Made by a program: the position numbers and the translations under genes. Positions 31,038 through 43,611 of a stretch of 64,000 nt of DNA are shown here, in pieces (the first letter of the stretch is position 1; every line of letters begins with the position of its first letter). Where the stretch lies: contig NZ_LVHI01000003.1 in the NCBI RefSeq assembly GCF_001645385.1, positions 82,071-146,070 on the forward strand, written 5' to 3'. Source of the DNA: Rhodococcoides kyotonense (GTDB lineage: Bacteria; Actinomycetota; Actinomycetes; Mycobacteriales; Mycobacteriaceae). A model generated the notes under the pieces. That model was not told the DNA's origin. It saw only the letters and a list, made by a program, of their open reading frames with translations, and made no database searches.

Positions 31038-31718
31038 TCACACCGCGGCCACCACCAGCACACCGTCGACTCGGACACCGAAATCGTGTAGGACACAGAC
31101 CGATTCGGCGGCCGTCGAACCAGTTGTCAGGACATCGTCGACGACGAGGACCGTGACGTCACGCGACGCGGCCTCGAACGTCCGGCGCGTCGACGCTGGA
31201 GGCACCATCAAGATTCGGCCCGCCACGTTGGCCTGCCTCTCGGCAGCACCGAGCCCCACCGAATCGCGCACTCCCCTGCCCATCCGCAACGTACGCGGAA
31301 CCGACACCGGCTCGGGTTCCAGCATCGTCGCGGCAACTCGTGCGAACCGCTCGACGTGATCGCCGCCGCGCATTCGCGCGGCCCGCGACCGCGACGGGGC
31401 GGGCACGAGTGCAAGCGCCGCGAACTCGGGCGGGTCCAACTCACCTAGCATCCGCAGATGGGACACCGCGCGTGCCGTCGCCCGCCCCAGTGGCTGTGCG
31501 AGGTCGTGCCGATTGCGTTCCTTCAACGCCAGAACGGCACCGCGAAACGGGCCCGCATACGGGCCGAGCGCCCAGCACGGCACTCCGACGTCGACACGCG
31601 GCCGTACCGAGACAGGCGGACGCGTCACCGCGCCTTCACACCGAGCGCACCACGCCTCACCAGCGACGTCACAGCCTCCGCACTCGTTCGGCAACACCAG
31701 ATCCAGAAGAGTTCGCAT
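31038..31718 (-). CDS. ComF family phosphoribosyltransferase-like protein
   Basis: 226 residues. An N-terminal zinc finger (NECGGCDVAGEAWCARC) is followed by a type I PRTase fold with the PRPP loop VLVVDDVLTTGSTAAES. Homologs are DNA-uptake protein ComF relatives; in actinobacteria the role is unclear. It begins 38 nt after lpqB and is probably the last gene of the mtrA-mtrB-lpqB transcript. Confidence 0.9.
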   Translation of the reverse strand: MRTLLDLVLPNECGGCDVAGEAWCARCEGAVTRPPVSVRPRVDVGVPCWALGPYAGPFRGAVLALKERNRHDLAQPLGRATARAVSHLRMLGELDPPEFAALALVPAPSRSRAARMRGGDHVERFARVAATMLEPEPVSVPRTLRMGRGVRDSVGLGAAERQANVAGRILMVPPASTRRTFEAASRDVTVLVVDDVLTTGSTAAESVCVLHDFGVRVDGVLVVAAV

Positions 31719-31756
31719 GGCCGCGGAGTATGACCGCCGGGTCCGACAGGATCGGG

Positions 31757-33532
31757 TCAGCCAGGAAGGATCGGCGTCGCCTTCACGCCGGCGAGACCGG
31801 AGACTTCACGCCAGTACCGATCTCCCGCCGGGTCGTTGTTGTCCAGCTCGAACACCGCACGAGAGTCCGCGACGAACTCGTTCGACGGCGACGCGTCGAC
31901 CGACAGCACCGGTGCCGTGAGGTTGCGGCTCGGCAGGGCGTCGAGTCTGGATCCGTCGGTCGTCACCTGCACGACGGGGACGTCCGTCGCGATGCGCACG
32001 ATGACGATCGCGTCGCCGGTGCTCCAGTCGAGAGCGAGTGCGTCGCTGCCGAGACCGTTGGCCACGGCGCGCGGTGACGTCAGGGAGTACAGACCGTTCT
32101 CCTGCCGGACGACGGTCGCGACGTACACCAACCCGTCGACGATCATCGCGGCGCGGACGCCGTCACGCGACAGTCTCAGATCCGTGATGCGGGAGCCGAG
32201 CGCGGTGACCGCTCCCGCGTCCACCGGAACGACAGATACCTGCCCGGTGGCCGGATCACGAGCTGCGCGAATGACATTCGTCCCGTCGATGACAGCCCAC
32301 ACGGCGTTGTTGTCGGCACCCCACGTCGGTCGTGTGATCGACTGCCCCTCCGCCACGGGGAACGCGCCACTGTCGTACCCACCGATCATCAAGGCCGACG
32401 AAGGCTCCGGCGCCGGGCGCCCGGTGTCGGCGACACCCGCGACCAACGTCCCGTCGGTGGACAAGGCGACCGTCCGCAGATTCACCACCGATCCGAAATA
32501 GCCTGGCACGGGCGTCGTTCCGGTGTCTTCCACCGACACCAGTCGCCCACCGACGACGGCGTGCAGTCCGACCTCGTCCTCGGGCGCACCGAGCGGATCG
32601 AAATCGGCGACGTCGAGGGTCGTCCACCCGTCGGGCTTGGAATTGTCGAGCGGCTGACCGTCCGCCAGCAGCACGTACGGACCGGAGATCTCGGCCGAGG
32701 CGAGAGTCCAGATGACCTGTGCGGCAAGCAGTTCGCGGTTCTTCGCGTCCATCGCCTGAAGACCGCCGAAATCGATACGCACACCGCCGGATCCGACGCC
32801 GACCTGGCCGGTTCGACCGTCGGCCTTGGTGATCGGGCCGCGCACGCCGACCTCGTCGGCCAGCTCGTTGGACACGGCAGGCTCCAGCGTCGACTTGGGC
32901 CCGTCGATCAACAGCTGCACGAGCTGATTGGCCGTCTGATCGGACGACCCGGTCAGCCATCGCACGTCGGGAACCAGCTCCGAGCCGAGCGGATCGACGA
33001 AGTACAGCGACTTCCGTTGGTACGCACTGAAGAACTGGGACCTGTCGATGAGCACACCGGGTGGCAGCTCGTCGATGCGCCACTCGCCGTCGACCTTGAC
33101 CATCTTGATCGTCGAGTCGACCGTCCCCGCGCCGGCTTGATAATCACCGCCTGGAGCCAACAGACCGACCGTGTTCGACCGAAGCGTGTACTCGGCTTCG
33201 TCGTCGGTACGAGGACCGTAGAGGAGGTCGATCTTGTCCGCGACAACGGTTTTCGCGCCGTCGTCCCAACCGTTCGACGCATTCGAGGTCAGGAATTGGC
33301 GCGCCGCCTGATGTCGGTTCGCGGAACTTGCACTCGCAGCGATGAAGTCACGTACGAGACGGTCCGGTTCCCGGCCTGCGGCAGGAGGCGGTGGCGTCGT
33401 CGTCTCGGCACCGGCCGCGCTGAGCGACCCGATCGCCTGCGGAGTGGACGATTCGGGAAGACTCGCGCATCCGACGACGAGGGCAAGGACGCTGCACAGC
33501 ACCATGACCGGTGCTATTCCACGACGGTTCAC
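31757..33532 (-). CDS. lpqB: Lipoprotein LpqB, MtrAB accessory
   Basis: 591 residues. The signal peptide ends in a lipobox (ALVVGC; Cys about 22), followed by a Thr/Pro linker, a GerMN domain (residues about 190-330) and a C-terminal propeller-like LpqB domain. It is an envelope lipoprotein that interacts with the MtrB sensor. The start GTG 33532 overlaps the mtrB TGA (GTGA) and has AAGGAG 5 nt upstream, so it is coupled to mtrB. Confidence 0.96.
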   Translation of the reverse strand: MNRRGIAPVMVLCSVLALVVGCASLPESSTPQAIGSLSAAGAETTTPPPPAAGREPDRLVRDFIAASASSANRHQAARQFLTSNASNGWDDGAKTVVADKIDLLYGPRTDDEAEYTLRSNTVGLLAPGGDYQAGAGTVDSTIKMVKVDGEWRIDELPPGVLIDRSQFFSAYQRKSLYFVDPLGSELVPDVRWLTGSSDQTANQLVQLLIDGPKSTLEPAVSNELADEVGVRGPITKADGRTGQVGVGSGGVRIDFGGLQAMDAKNRELLAAQVIWTLASAEISGPYVLLADGQPLDNSKPDGWTTLDVADFDPLGAPEDEVGLHAVVGGRLVSVEDTGTTPVPGYFGSVVNLRTVALSTDGTLVAGVADTGRPAPEPSSALMIGGYDSGAFPVAEGQSITRPTWGADNNAVWAVIDGTNVIRAARDPATGQVSVVPVDAGAVTALGSRITDLRLSRDGVRAAMIVDGLVYVATVVRQENGLYSLTSPRAVANGLGSDALALDWSTGDAIVIVRIATDVPVVQVTTDGSRLDALPSRNLTAPVLSVDASPSNEFVADSRAVFELDNNDPAGDRYWREVSGLAGVKATPILPG

Positions 33533-35292
33533 GCATCTCCTTCGTTGCCGTGCGCATCGGGCGAGGAGTCCGACGCGCGGGGCACGGTCAACGCTTTCGT
33601 CGCACTGTCCACCTTGGGGACTGCCACTGCGCGGGTGATCTGTTCCTGCGGCAGCGGCTGTCCCTGGCTGTACGGCTTCGTGCTCGGTTTGAGCGGGAGC
33701 GGGCTCCCGATGACCTTGTGTCCTCGGACGAGCGGCAAGGTCAGCCGGAAGCATGCTCCTTCGCCGAGCGCGCCCCATGCCTCCAGCTTGCCATCGTGCA
33801 ACCGGGCGTCCTCGACACTGATGGCGAGACCGAGACCGGTGCCTCCCGAACGACGCACGCGCGACGGGTCCGAACGCCAGAACCGGTTGAAGACCAGCTT
33901 CTCCTCGCCCGGCCTGAGCCCGATGCCCTGATCACGAACGACGAATGCGGCAGCGTCCGAATTGGCTCGCAGCCGCAACAGAACCGGCTTTCCCTCGCCG
34001 TGGTCCACTGCGTTCGCCAGCAGATTGCGCAAAATGCGCTCCACACGCCTCGGGTCGACCTCGGCGATGACGGCCTCGTCCGGCATGTCGACGATCAACT
34101 CGGTTCCGCTCTCCTTCGCCAGATGGCGAACGGTCGACACCGCGGCCCTCGCACACATCCTGAGGTCGAGTTGTTCGGCGGCGAGCTCGGCGACACCGGC
34201 GTCGTGACGGCTGATCTCGAGCAAGTCGCCGAGCAGTGTCTCGAACCGATCGAGTTCGTTGACGAGAAGTTCCGACGACCTCCTCAGCGCCGGATCCATG
34301 TCGGCGCTGCCGTCGTGGATGAGGTCGGCGGCCATGCGCACCGTCGTCAGCGGTGTGCGCAGCTCGTGACTGACGTCGGATGTGAAGCGGCGCTGCAGAT
34401 TACCGAACTCTTCGAGTTGGGTGATCTGCTTGGACAGACTCTCCGCCATCTCGTTGAACGACATCGCGAGCCGCGCCATGTCGTCCTCGCCGCGCACCGG
34501 CATTCGTTCCTTCAGCCTGCCGTCCGCGAAGCGCACTGCGATGCGCGACGCCGACCGAATGGGAATGACCACCTGCCGCGCGACGAGCATCGCGATCGCG
34601 GCGAGCAGAACCAACAGAACGACGGCGCCGATCAGCAGCGTGCCACGCACGAGCGACAACGTGCGTTCCTCGCTGCCGAGTGGAAACACGAGGTAGAGCT
34701 CCAGTGTGGAGATGTCGGACGCCGTGGGAGTCCCGAGGATGAGCGCCGGGCCGGAATATCCACCCTGCTCGGGGTCGGTGACCGTCGCGAACTGATAGCT
34801 GATCTGGCCGCTCGTGACGAAGTTGCGCAGGCTCTGCGGAATCTGATCCGCGGGTCCGACGGACGCGTCGGCGCGCACGCTGTCGCCTTCGACGACGAGG
34901 ACCGGGTCGAACGTTCCCGCCGATCCCGACGCCTGACCTGCATCGATGTCTCTACTCGTCAGCTGAGCGCGCGCACGTTCGAGGCGCAGATCGAGACCCG
35001 TCGAGTCGTCGGCGCCCGCCAACGATCCTTCGACGGTCATGCGGCTCCGATCGAGCTCCTCGGTGGCCGCAGTGATCTTGGCTTCCAGCAGACGATCGGT
35101 GATCTGGCTGGTCAGCACCATTCCGAGGATGGTGATGACGACCAGGGACAGCGTCAGTGTCGACACGACCACACGTAGCTGCAGCGATCTGCGCCAGACG
35201 TGACCGAGCGAGGTGCTCACCGAGCGAAACCAACGCAGGAGCGGCGAGAACGTTCCGTTGATTCGTCGCCGCGAGTGAGAGAACCAGATCAC
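33529..35292 (-). CDS. mtrB: Sensor histidine kinase MtrB
   Basis: 587 residues from GTG 35292. Order: a short cytosolic N-terminus, TM1 ([20 protein letters not shown]), an extracytoplasmic domain of about 170 residues, TM2 ([20 protein letters not shown]), HAMP, HisKA with [15 protein letters not shown], and HATPase ([19 protein letters not shown]). It phosphorylates MtrA to control cell-wall hydrolases and division. GTGA overlaps join it to mtrA upstream and lpqB downstream. Confidence 0.97.
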   Translation of the reverse strand: MIWFSHSRRRINGTFSPLLRWFRSVSTSLGHVWRRSLQLRVVVSTLTLSLVVITILGMVLTSQITDRLLEAKITAATEELDRSRMTVEGSLAGADDSTGLDLRLERARAQLTSRDIDAGQASGSAGTFDPVLVVEGDSVRADASVGPADQIPQSLRNFVTSGQISYQFATVTDPEQGGYSGPALILGTPTASDISTLELYLVFPLGSEERTLSLVRGTLLIGAVVLLVLLAAIAMLVARQVVIPIRSASRIAVRFADGRLKERMPVRGEDDMARLAMSFNEMAESLSKQITQLEEFGNLQRRFTSDVSHELRTPLTTVRMAADLIHDGSADMDPALRRSSELLVNELDRFETLLGDLLEISRHDAGVAELAAEQLDLRMCARAAVSTVRHLAKESGTELIVDMPDEAVIAEVDPRRVERILRNLLANAVDHGEGKPVLLRLRANSDAAAFVVRDQGIGLRPGEEKLVFNRFWRSDPSRVRRSGGTGLGLAISVEDARLHDGKLEAWGALGEGACFRLTLPLVRGHKVIGSPLPLKPSTKPYSQGQPLPQEQITRAVAVPKVDSATKALTVPRASDSSPDAHGNEGDA

Positions 35293-35966
35293 GGCGGTCC
35301 GGCCTTGTAGCCGACCCCTCTCACGGTCAGCACAACCTCGGGGTTCTCCGGATCCTTCTCGACCTTGGCGCGCAGACGCTGAACGTGCACGTTGACCAGC
35401 CGGGTATCGGCTGCGTGACGGTAACCCCACACCTGTTCGAGCAACACTTCGCGAGTGAACACCTGGCGCGGCTTGCGCGCAAGTGCCACCAGGAGGTCGA
35501 ACTCGAGCGGTGTCAGCGACACCAGTTCTTCACCACGGCTCACCTTGTGCGCGGGGACGTCGATGACGATGTCCGCGATGGACAGCAGCTCGGCAGGCTC
35601 GTCCTCGGTACGACGCAGGCGTGCGCGAACGCGAGCGACGAGCTCCTTCGGCTTGAACGGCTTCATGATGTAGTCGTCGGCACCCGATTCGAGTCCGAGG
35701 ACGACGTCGACGGTGTCGGTCTTCGCCGTCAGCATCACGATCGGTACACCCGAGTCGGCGCGCAGCACGCGGCACACGTCGATCCCGTTCATCCCGGGAA
35801 GCATCAGATCGAGCAGAACCAGATCGGGCCGGTTCTCCCGGACTGCGGACAGCGCTTGCGTGCCGTCACCGACCACGAACGGTTCGAAACCCTCGCCGCG
35901 AAGGACGATGGTCAGCATTTCGGCGAGAGCCGAATCGTCGTCGACTACAAGAATCCGAGGCTTCAT
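35289..35966 (-). CDS. mtrA: Response regulator MtrA
   Basis: 225 residues, OmpR/PhoB type. The receiver has acidic D9-D11, the phosphorylated D53 in LLDLMLPGM and Lys in MKPFKPKEL; the winged helix ends [13 protein letters not shown] 35966 begins 4 nt after the tmk stop with AGGA just upstream, so it is probably cotranscribed with tmk as well as having its own promoter. Essential in M. tuberculosis; targets include DNA replication and cell-wall genes. Confidence 0.97.
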   Translation of the reverse strand: MKPRILVVDDDSALAEMLTIVLRGEGFEPFVVGDGTQALSAVRENRPDLVLLDLMLPGMNGIDVCRVLRADSGVPIVMLTAKTDTVDVVLGLESGADDYIMKPFKPKELVARVRARLRRTEDEPAELLSIADIVIDVPAHKVSRGEELVSLTPLEFDLLVALARKPRQVFTREVLLEQVWGYRHAADTRLVNVHVQRLRAKVEKDPENPEVVLTVRGVGYKAGPP

Positions 35967-35970
35967 GGTC

Positions 35971-36636
35971 CTATGTTGTCACTTTCCCGCTGTCAGGTGG
36001 CTCATTGAACACGTCGGCGGCGAGTCGATCCGGATCGACGTCGGGCCCGACGACCTCCCACCGGGACGCCCAGTTCGATGCGGCGAGCCCGCCGTACACC
36101 GCCGACGTCCGGCTCTGCAGAGATCCGTCTCGTTCGTAGGCATCGCGCGTGCGCGAGATGTCCTCGCTCTCGCGTGACGCCGCACGTTCGGCCGCCAACT
36201 CGACGGGGACGTCGAGCAGAATCTGCACGTCGGGAACCGGCAAGCCGAAGCGATCGAATTCGAGCGCACGAATCCACTCGACCGCGTCACCGTCGGCGCT
36301 CTCCGACAACCTCGCGGCCGTGTATGCGGCATTGGACGCGACGTACCGATCGAGCAGCACGATATCGTTGCGTGACAACGCTTTTCGCAGATCCTTCGCT
36401 GCATACTTCCGGTCGAGAGCGAACAGCAGGGCCATCGCATGCACGCTCTGTGCGGTATCGCCGTGCCGACCCCGCAACGCTTCCGCAGCCAGGTCCGCGT
36501 GGATGGAGTAGTCGTAGCGCGGAAACCCGATGCGGATCACGTCGAGGTCGTCGCGCGCCCACGCCGAGACGAGCCGACGGGCGAGCGTGTTCTTGCCCGC
36601 GCCGTCGACTCCCTCGATGACGATCAGTTTTCCCAT
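35971..36636 (-). CDS. tmk: Thymidylate kinase
   Basis: 221 residues. P-loop GVDGAGKNTL at the N-terminus (Asn where many enzymes have Ser), FPRYDYSIHADLAAEAL, DRYVASNAAYTAARL for substrate binding, and a lid region with RTRDAYERD. It converts dTMP to dTDP. It sits 13 nt after sahH and 4 nt before mtrA. Confidence 0.95.
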   Translation of the reverse strand: MGKLIVIEGVDGAGKNTLARRLVSAWARDDLDVIRIGFPRYDYSIHADLAAEALRGRHGDTAQSVHAMALLFALDRKYAAKDLRKALSRNDIVLLDRYVASNAAYTAARLSESADGDAVEWIRALEFDRFGLPVPDVQILLDVPVELAAERAASRESEDISRTRDAYERDGSLQSRTSAVYGGLAASNWASRWEVVGPDVDPDRLAADVFNEPPDSGKVTT

Positions 36637-36649
36637 GTGCCGAGCGACG

Positions 36650-38149
<1,500 letters not shown>

Positions 38150-38232
38150 CTTGCCTCTCCTGGTTGCGTGAAGTTCCATCGGCAAGGCTATCCGGTCGGG
38201 TTCGGTGCGCGTCGTCCCACCTGCCCGCCGGT

Positions 38233-39495
38233 CTATGCTGCCCGATTCGTCCCGATGTCGTGCTGCGCCAGGATCTTCTCGCGTCGGCGAGGCAGGATGT
38301 TCGTGCGCGTGACGTCGCCGTCGTAGTGCGCCAGCACCCGAGGGTCCATCACGCGACGCCACAGCGGCGGCACGAGCGCGAGCAGCACCATCGTGGCATA
38401 CCCGGCAGGCAGCTGCGGCGCTTCGTCACAGGCACGCAGCGTCTGATACCGCTTGGCGGGGTTGGCGTGGTGGTCGCTGTGTCGCTGCAGGTGATACAGA
38501 AAGATGTTGGTGCACAGTCGATCGCTGTTCCAGCTGTGGCGCGCGGACGTCCGTACGTAGCGTCCTCGGGCGTTCTTCTCACGCAGCAGTCCGTAGTGCT
38601 CGACGTAGTTGATGACTTCCAGCAGCAGAAATCCGACGACGGCCTGCAGAGCCAGGTACGGCAGAATCCCCGGACCGAATACCACCGCCAGGACGGCGAA
38701 CAGGGCCAGGGACATCAGCCACGAATGAACCAGATTGTTGCGGATACTCCAGGTGCGCAGGCCGAGACGGGCGAGCCGTTGCTTCTCGAGCGACCATCCC
38801 GACCGTAGGCCGCCGATCACGCTGCGCGGTAGAAACGTGTAGACGTCCTCGCCGAAGCGCGCCGTCGCCGGATCCTCGGGGGTGGCGACACGCACGTGGT
38901 GGCCCCGGTTGTGCTCGACGAAGAAGTGTCCGTAGAACGTCTGCGTCAGCGCGACCTTCGCCAGCCATCGCTCGTGCTGCTCGATGCGGTGGCCCAGCTC
39001 GTGGGCTGCATTGATGCCGGTGCCCGCGACGAGACCGACGGTGACGGCCAGGCCGACCTTGTCGACGACGGTCAGCCCGCCGAACGCCCACATCCAGCAG
39101 GCGACGAGCAGCGTGACGAACTGAACCGGCAGGAACAGGTAGGTGCACCAGCGGTAGTACCGGTCCTGTTCCATCGACTCGATGTCGTCGTCGGACGGAT
39201 TGTGACCGTCCTCGCCTGCGAGGGCATCGATGATCGGAATGACGACGAAGAAGATCATCACCCCGCTCCACCAGAAGATCGGCATGCCCGTCCACATCAC
39301 GAGCTGTGACGGAAGAAGCGCCGACGCGGGAGCGAGGAGGCCGAGCATCCACAGATACCGTTTCACGCCTCGGCGCCGACGGAGCGATGCACTCGGCACC
39401 TCGTGTTCGACTGAAACGCTGCTGGTGGGTGCATCCACGGATGCACCCACCTGGCCGACCCCACCCAACGCGAACCCCCTCGTTATCCGACTCAA
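38233..39495 (-). CDS. alkB: AlkB-type alkane 1-monooxygenase without rubredoxin neighbours
   Basis: Up to 420 residues; integral-membrane non-haem di-iron hydroxylase that oxidises terminal methyl groups of alkanes. Histidine boxes: [30 protein letters not shown] and LQRHSDHH, plus the NYVEHYGL motif. Six membrane helices. The start is uncertain: TTG 39495 opens the frame, while GTG 39438, in the centre of a perfect palindrome, gives 401 residues, nearer the family norm. Rubredoxins needed for electron supply are not encoded next to it. Confidence 0.9.
   Translation of the reverse strand: MSRITRGFALGGVGQVGASVDAPTSSVSVEHEVPSASLRRRRGVKRYLWMLGLLAPASALLPSQLVMWTGMPIFWWSGVMIFFVVIPIIDALAGEDGHNPSDDDIESMEQDRYYRWCTYLFLPVQFVTLLVACWMWAFGGLTVVDKVGLAVTVGLVAGTGINAAHELGHRIEQHERWLAKVALTQTFYGHFFVEHNRGHHVRVATPEDPATARFGEDVYTFLPRSVIGGLRSGWSLEKQRLARLGLRTWSIRNNLVHSWLMSLALFAVLAVVFGPGILPYLALQAVVGFLLLEVINYVEHYGLLREKNARGRYVRTSARHSWNSDRLCTNIFLYHLQRHSDHHANPAKRYQTLRACDEAPQLPAGYATMVLLALVPPLWRRVMDPRVLAHYDGDVTRTNILPRRREKILAQHDIGTNRAA
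39424..39451. promoter_or_regulatory. Perfect 28-nt palindrome at the alkB 5' end
   Basis: Arms GGTGGGTGCATCC and GGATGCACCCACC flank a 2-nt centre. It lies in the alkB leader or first codons, depending on the true start, and does not follow a gene end, so an operator is more likely than a terminator. Confidence 0.6.
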
Positions 39496-39572
39496 GGTTG
39501 GTTCGGGAAGCTTATAACAACCGTACGACCGGCTGGAAGCGCGACGATCCGTCCCGTCATCCGGTTCTCGAC

Positions 39573-41096
39573 CTACTCGCGCGCCGCCTGAGCGATCGAT
39601 TGCTCGCGCTCACGAATCGTCTTCTCGGCGTTACGCCTGCTGTACAGGAAGTAGATCGCGACGCCGATCGCCATCCAGACGAGGAATCGGATCCACGTCT
39701 CGACGGACAGATTGATCATGAGCCACAGGCATGCAACGACCGCGAGAATCGGAATGACGGGCATCAACGGAACCTTGAATCCGCGCGGAAGATCCGGGCG
39801 GGTTCGACGCAGGACGATCACTCCGATGGACACGAGCACGAATGCGAAGAGCGTTCCGATGTTGACCATCTCTTCGAGCGTGCCGATCGGGAAGAACGCG
39901 GCGAGAACGGCCACGACGAACCCGACCAGCAAGGTGATACGGACGGGGGTTCCGCGTCGGCCGGTCCGCGCGAGCCCACGGGGAGCAAGACCGTCACGCG
40001 ACATGGCGAACAGCACACGCGTCTGTCCGAGCATGAGCACCATGACGACGGTCGTCAGGCCGGCGAGCGCTCCGAACGAGATGATGTTCTTCGCCCACGT
40101 GAGGCCGTTCAGTTCGAATGCGGTTGCCAGCGTCGAGGAATCGCCCGCCAGTTCGGTGTACTTGACCATGCCGGTCAGGACCAGGGTGACCGCGACGTAC
40201 AGAACGGTGACGATCGCGAGCGATCCGAGGATGCCTCGTGGGAGCGCCTTCTGCGGCTGCTTCGTCTCCTCTGCGGTGGTGGCGACGACGTCGAAACCGA
40301 TGAACGCGAAGAAGACGAGGCTGGCGGCGGCGAGCAAGCCGTACCAGCCGAACGTGCTTCCACCGGCCCCGGTGACGAACGAGAACAGAGACTGGTGAAT
40401 ACCCTCACCCGTCGAACCGGGCTCGGACGGCGGGATGTACGGCGAATAGTTGTCGGTCTTGATGTAGAACGCACCGACGACGACCACGAGAAGCACGACC
40501 GCGACCTTGATGGCGGTGATGACGAAGGACACTCGCGAGGAGAGCTTGGTACCGGTGGCCAGCAACGCGGTGATGATCAGCACGATGAGCAGTGCGCCCC
40601 AGTCGAAGTTCAGCGACCCGATCTCGATCGTCGGCGACGCGGATCCGAGAACCTCGCCGAGGTACAGCGACCAGCCCTTCGCGACGACCGAGGACGCCAG
40701 CGCGAACTCGAGGATGAGGTCCCATCCGATGATCCACGCGATGAACTCGCCGAATGTGGCGTAGGAGAACGTGTACGCGCTGCCCGCCACGGGAACCGTC
40801 GACGCGAACTCGGCGTAGCACAAGGCAGCAAGACCGCACGCGACAGCGGCCAGCACGAATGCGAGAGACACCGACGGACCGGCGACGTTGCCCGCGGTGC
40901 GCGCAGTCAGGGTGAAGATGCCCGCACCGATGACGACCGCGACACCGAACACGGTCAGGTCCCAGGACGTGAGGTCCTTCCGGAGCTTGGTGTCCGGTTC
41001 GTCGGTGTCGCGCATCGACTGCTCGACCGACTTCGTCCGGAAGATCCCGGAACGGCGTGCCGGCTGCTTCGAGTTGCCGGCGCCCTCTTCATGCAT
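39573..41096 (-). CDS. APC family amino-acid permease, cationic type (Rv3253c-like)
   Basis: 507 residues, 12-14 membrane helices, APC superfamily CAT branch. The GAGIFTLTARTAGNVAGP loop in helix 1 and FFAFIGFDVVATTAEETKQP in helix 6 are the substrate-site motifs of cationic amino-acid transporters. ATG 41096 has AGGTGG 6 nt upstream; GTG 41105 is the longer option. Same place as Rv3253c, between manA and alkB. Substrate is an inference. Confidence 0.9.
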   Translation of the reverse strand: MHEEGAGNSKQPARRSGIFRTKSVEQSMRDTDEPDTKLRKDLTSWDLTVFGVAVVIGAGIFTLTARTAGNVAGPSVSLAFVLAAVACGLAALCYAEFASTVPVAGSAYTFSYATFGEFIAWIIGWDLILEFALASSVVAKGWSLYLGEVLGSASPTIEIGSLNFDWGALLIVLIITALLATGTKLSSRVSFVITAIKVAVVLLVVVVGAFYIKTDNYSPYIPPSEPGSTGEGIHQSLFSFVTGAGGSTFGWYGLLAAASLVFFAFIGFDVVATTAEETKQPQKALPRGILGSLAIVTVLYVAVTLVLTGMVKYTELAGDSSTLATAFELNGLTWAKNIISFGALAGLTTVVMVLMLGQTRVLFAMSRDGLAPRGLARTGRRGTPVRITLLVGFVVAVLAAFFPIGTLEEMVNIGTLFAFVLVSIGVIVLRRTRPDLPRGFKVPLMPVIPILAVVACLWLMINLSVETWIRFLVWMAIGVAIYFLYSRRNAEKTIREREQSIAQAARE

Positions 41097-41155
41097 GTGT
41101 TCCACCTGTCGACAATTCTGCTTGGCGCAGACTCATGTGTTGTGCATCTCGTACG

Positions 41156-42379
41156 CTAGCCGACTGTGGCGCTGAACACTTCTGCCGCACCCCACCGGGC
41201 GTGCACCGCAACCACCGGATCCGCCGCCGGTACCCATACCGACGCGCCGCGTTCGAGGATCAACTCCGTGTTCCCGTCGTCGAGCGCGACGCGACCGTCG
41301 GTGCACAAGACTATCTGGGGTCCTGCGCTGTCCAGCTTCACCGAGCTTCCGTCGGCCAGAGTCGACCTGGACAGGGCGAACTCCGGGGCCGGAGTGTCGT
41401 AGCGCACGGGCAGTTCGACCGAGTCGGAGGCCGGATCGAGCACGGTCACCTCGGCCGGCTCGAAGTCCAGTACGCGCAGCAATTCCGGTACGTCGACGTG
41501 TTTGGGCGTCAGACCGCCTCGAAGTACGTTGTCGGAGTTGGCCATGATCTCCACACCGGTACCCGACAGGTACGCGTGCAGGTTGCCCGCAGCGAGGAAA
41601 AGACCCTGCCCCGGGTTCAGGGTGACACGGTTCAACAGCATCGCCGCGAGAACACCCGCGTCGCCCGGATAGGACTCACCGAGCTCGAGCAACGTCCTGG
41701 CCTCGGCGACGAACTTGCCCCCATCCTCCTGCGCGCGCGTCGACAGGTACTGGACCAGACCGTCGGCCACGAGGGGCAGCAACGCATCGAGCGCGGGGCC
41801 GGGCAGGGTGATCCACGACGTGAACACGGTGCGCAGTCCGGCTTGATCGGGCTGGTCGGCGAGCAGCGAACGGTAGACGGACAGCGCCTCGACACCGAGC
41901 GCATCCATGAACTCCACGGTCTGCCGTGGGCACCGGAAGCCTGCGAGCGCATGGAATTCGGTCAACGCCACGATCAGCTCGGGCTTGTGGCTGGCGTCGC
42001 GATAGTTGCGGACCGGCGAATCGATCGGGACGCGCAGTTCTTCCTCGCGCGCGAAACCTTCCTTCGCTTGCGCGGCGCTCGGGTGGGCCTGCAGCGACAG
42101 GGGCTCGTCCGCCGCGAGCAGCTTGAGCAGGAACGGCAGCCGTCCCTCGTACGTCTTCGCGGTATCGGCGCCCAGCTCGCGTACCGGGTCCTCGCCGATT
42201 CGCGTCAGCAGCGACTGTTTCGACGGACCGTCGCCGACGTGTGCCGGATCGGCGGGATGGGCACCGAGCCAGATCTCCGCTTCCGGATGTTCCGACGGCA
42301 CCGTGTGCCCGCGCAGCTCCGCGAGCGACGTCCGCGACCCCCACGCATACGACCTGACTGCCCCGTGCAGGAAATGCAC
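41156..42379 (-). CDS. manA: Mannose-6-phosphate isomerase, type I
   Basis: 407 residues. Zinc-site motifs LSLQAHPSAAQAKEGF, ASHKPELIVAL and AAGNLHAYL are present. It interconverts fructose-6-P and mannose-6-P, feeding GDP-mannose for lipoarabinomannan and glycolipids. GTG 42379 overlaps the last base of the tobH stop, so the two are coupled. Followed by the permease after 59 nt. Confidence 0.95.
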   Translation of the reverse strand: MHFLHGAVRSYAWGSRTSLAELRGHTVPSEHPEAEIWLGAHPADPAHVGDGPSKQSLLTRIGEDPVRELGADTAKTYEGRLPFLLKLLAADEPLSLQAHPSAAQAKEGFAREEELRVPIDSPVRNYRDASHKPELIVALTEFHALAGFRCPRQTVEFMDALGVEALSVYRSLLADQPDQAGLRTVFTSWITLPGPALDALLPLVADGLVQYLSTRAQEDGGKFVAEARTLLELGESYPGDAGVLAAMLLNRVTLNPGQGLFLAAGNLHAYLSGTGVEIMANSDNVLRGGLTPKHVDVPELLRVLDFEPAEVTVLDPASDSVELPVRYDTPAPEFALSRSTLADGSSVKLDSAGPQIVLCTDGRVALDDGNTELILERGASVWVPAADPVVAVHARWGAAEVFSATVG

Positions 42380-43533
42380 TACCTACCGCCCATCACATGT
42401 AGATACGCGGCGGCCATTTCCAACCGCGTCGCCAACAACGTCATAGCTCCCAGTTCGCCCAGGTTCACGGCTTCGATGTCGGGCGTCCGGTCCTCCGGCA
42501 CTCGCCGACCGGCTTCGGTGTACCCGGACGTCCGCGGATCGAACATCGTGGTGTCCGCGGACAACACGAGCGCGTCCGGGACTGCTGCGGTCCGCCGTTC
42601 CGTCAGCGCGACCGCGTCCGGCGGGGAGCACACCACCACCCGTACCGGTGGCTGGGGTCGCGGCCCGTCCAGTTGCTCGTCGTGGAACAACGGGTCGTAC
42701 GACGCGCCACTGTCGGTGGCGGCAGACCTTCCGGCAGCGACGGCGGCGAACACGACGTCGCCGAGTTCTCCCGTGGCGCTCACGACGCCCGCTGCTCGGA
42801 ACAACACCTCGCCGGCGTGACGGGCGATCTCGACCGCCACTGGACTGGATCCGGTCAGTACCACCCGCGCCCCCGAAATTCGCGCCGCCAGGGACTTCGC
42901 AGGGTTGTGGAACACCTCGTGCGTCGGGTGATTCCGCGCCGCTTCTGCGTCGAGGAGATCGGCCACGACGTCGAGGTCGGGCAGCAGCTGCCGGTAGGCA
43001 CCGTCGGCGAGAGTGCCGAGGACTGCGATACCCGCAGCCAGATAACGCATGATCGTATTGTGTTCTCGCACTGCGATTTTCGGTGGAACGAACACTGCTC
43101 GGCCTGCAGCCGCCGACCGCAACGGCCCTTCGTCCGGCGTCACGAGCACGGTCTCGGCACCGCGTCGCACCGCGGCCGCCGTCGACTCCGCGAGCCTCGG
43201 GTCTCCCGCATCGTCACCGCTGACGAGCACGACGTCCAAGGGCCCCACCCATGGCGGTGTCCCTGGTGCGTGCACGAGCGGAACTCCGATTCGCGAGCCG
43301 AGAGCGGCGACGAGAACGGATGCCGCCCGTCCGGCTCTACCGTCGCCGCAGACGAACACGACGCTGCGGGGACGCAGATCGCGCAGCCGATCGGACACCG
43401 ATTCGACGACGGCGGTCGAGGTGGCCCGAGCCTGAGCTCCCGCCAGGGCTGCGCTACGAAGAACACCGTCGACGTCGGCGGCGACCAGAGCGTCGGAGTC
43501 GTCGAGATCGAACAGGGGCGACGCGGCAGTCAT
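42379..43533 (-). CDS. TobH-like SIS-domain phosphosugar protein (Rv3256c-like)
   Basis: 384 residues with a SIS-type sugar-isomerase fold: VVFVCGDGRAGRAASVL in the first half, VVLTGSSPVAVEIARHAGEVLFRAAG in the second, related to bifunctional phosphoglucose/phosphomannose isomerases. Activity is unproven; its constant place between manA and phosphomannomutase suggests a role in mannose-phosphate metabolism. ATG 43533. Confidence 0.85.
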   Translation of the reverse strand: MTAASPLFDLDDSDALVAADVDGVLRSAALAGAQARATSTAVVESVSDRLRDLRPRSVVFVCGDGRAGRAASVLVAALGSRIGVPLVHAPGTPPWVGPLDVVLVSGDDAGDPRLAESTAAAVRRGAETVLVTPDEGPLRSAAAGRAVFVPPKIAVREHNTIMRYLAAGIAVLGTLADGAYRQLLPDLDVVADLLDAEAARNHPTHEVFHNPAKSLAARISGARVVLTGSSPVAVEIARHAGEVLFRAAGVVSATGELGDVVFAAVAAGRSAATDSGASYDPLFHDEQLDGPRPQPPVRVVVCSPPDAVALTERRTAAVPDALVLSADTTMFDPRTSGYTEAGRRVPEDRTPDIEAVNLGELGAMTLLATRLEMAAAYLHVMGGR

Positions 43534-43611
43534 GATCCGTCGACACCGTCCTCTCCTCGTCGAACTCGCTCGTTCACTCTTTCGGTCCGATCTACTCGTT
43601 CACTATTCCAG

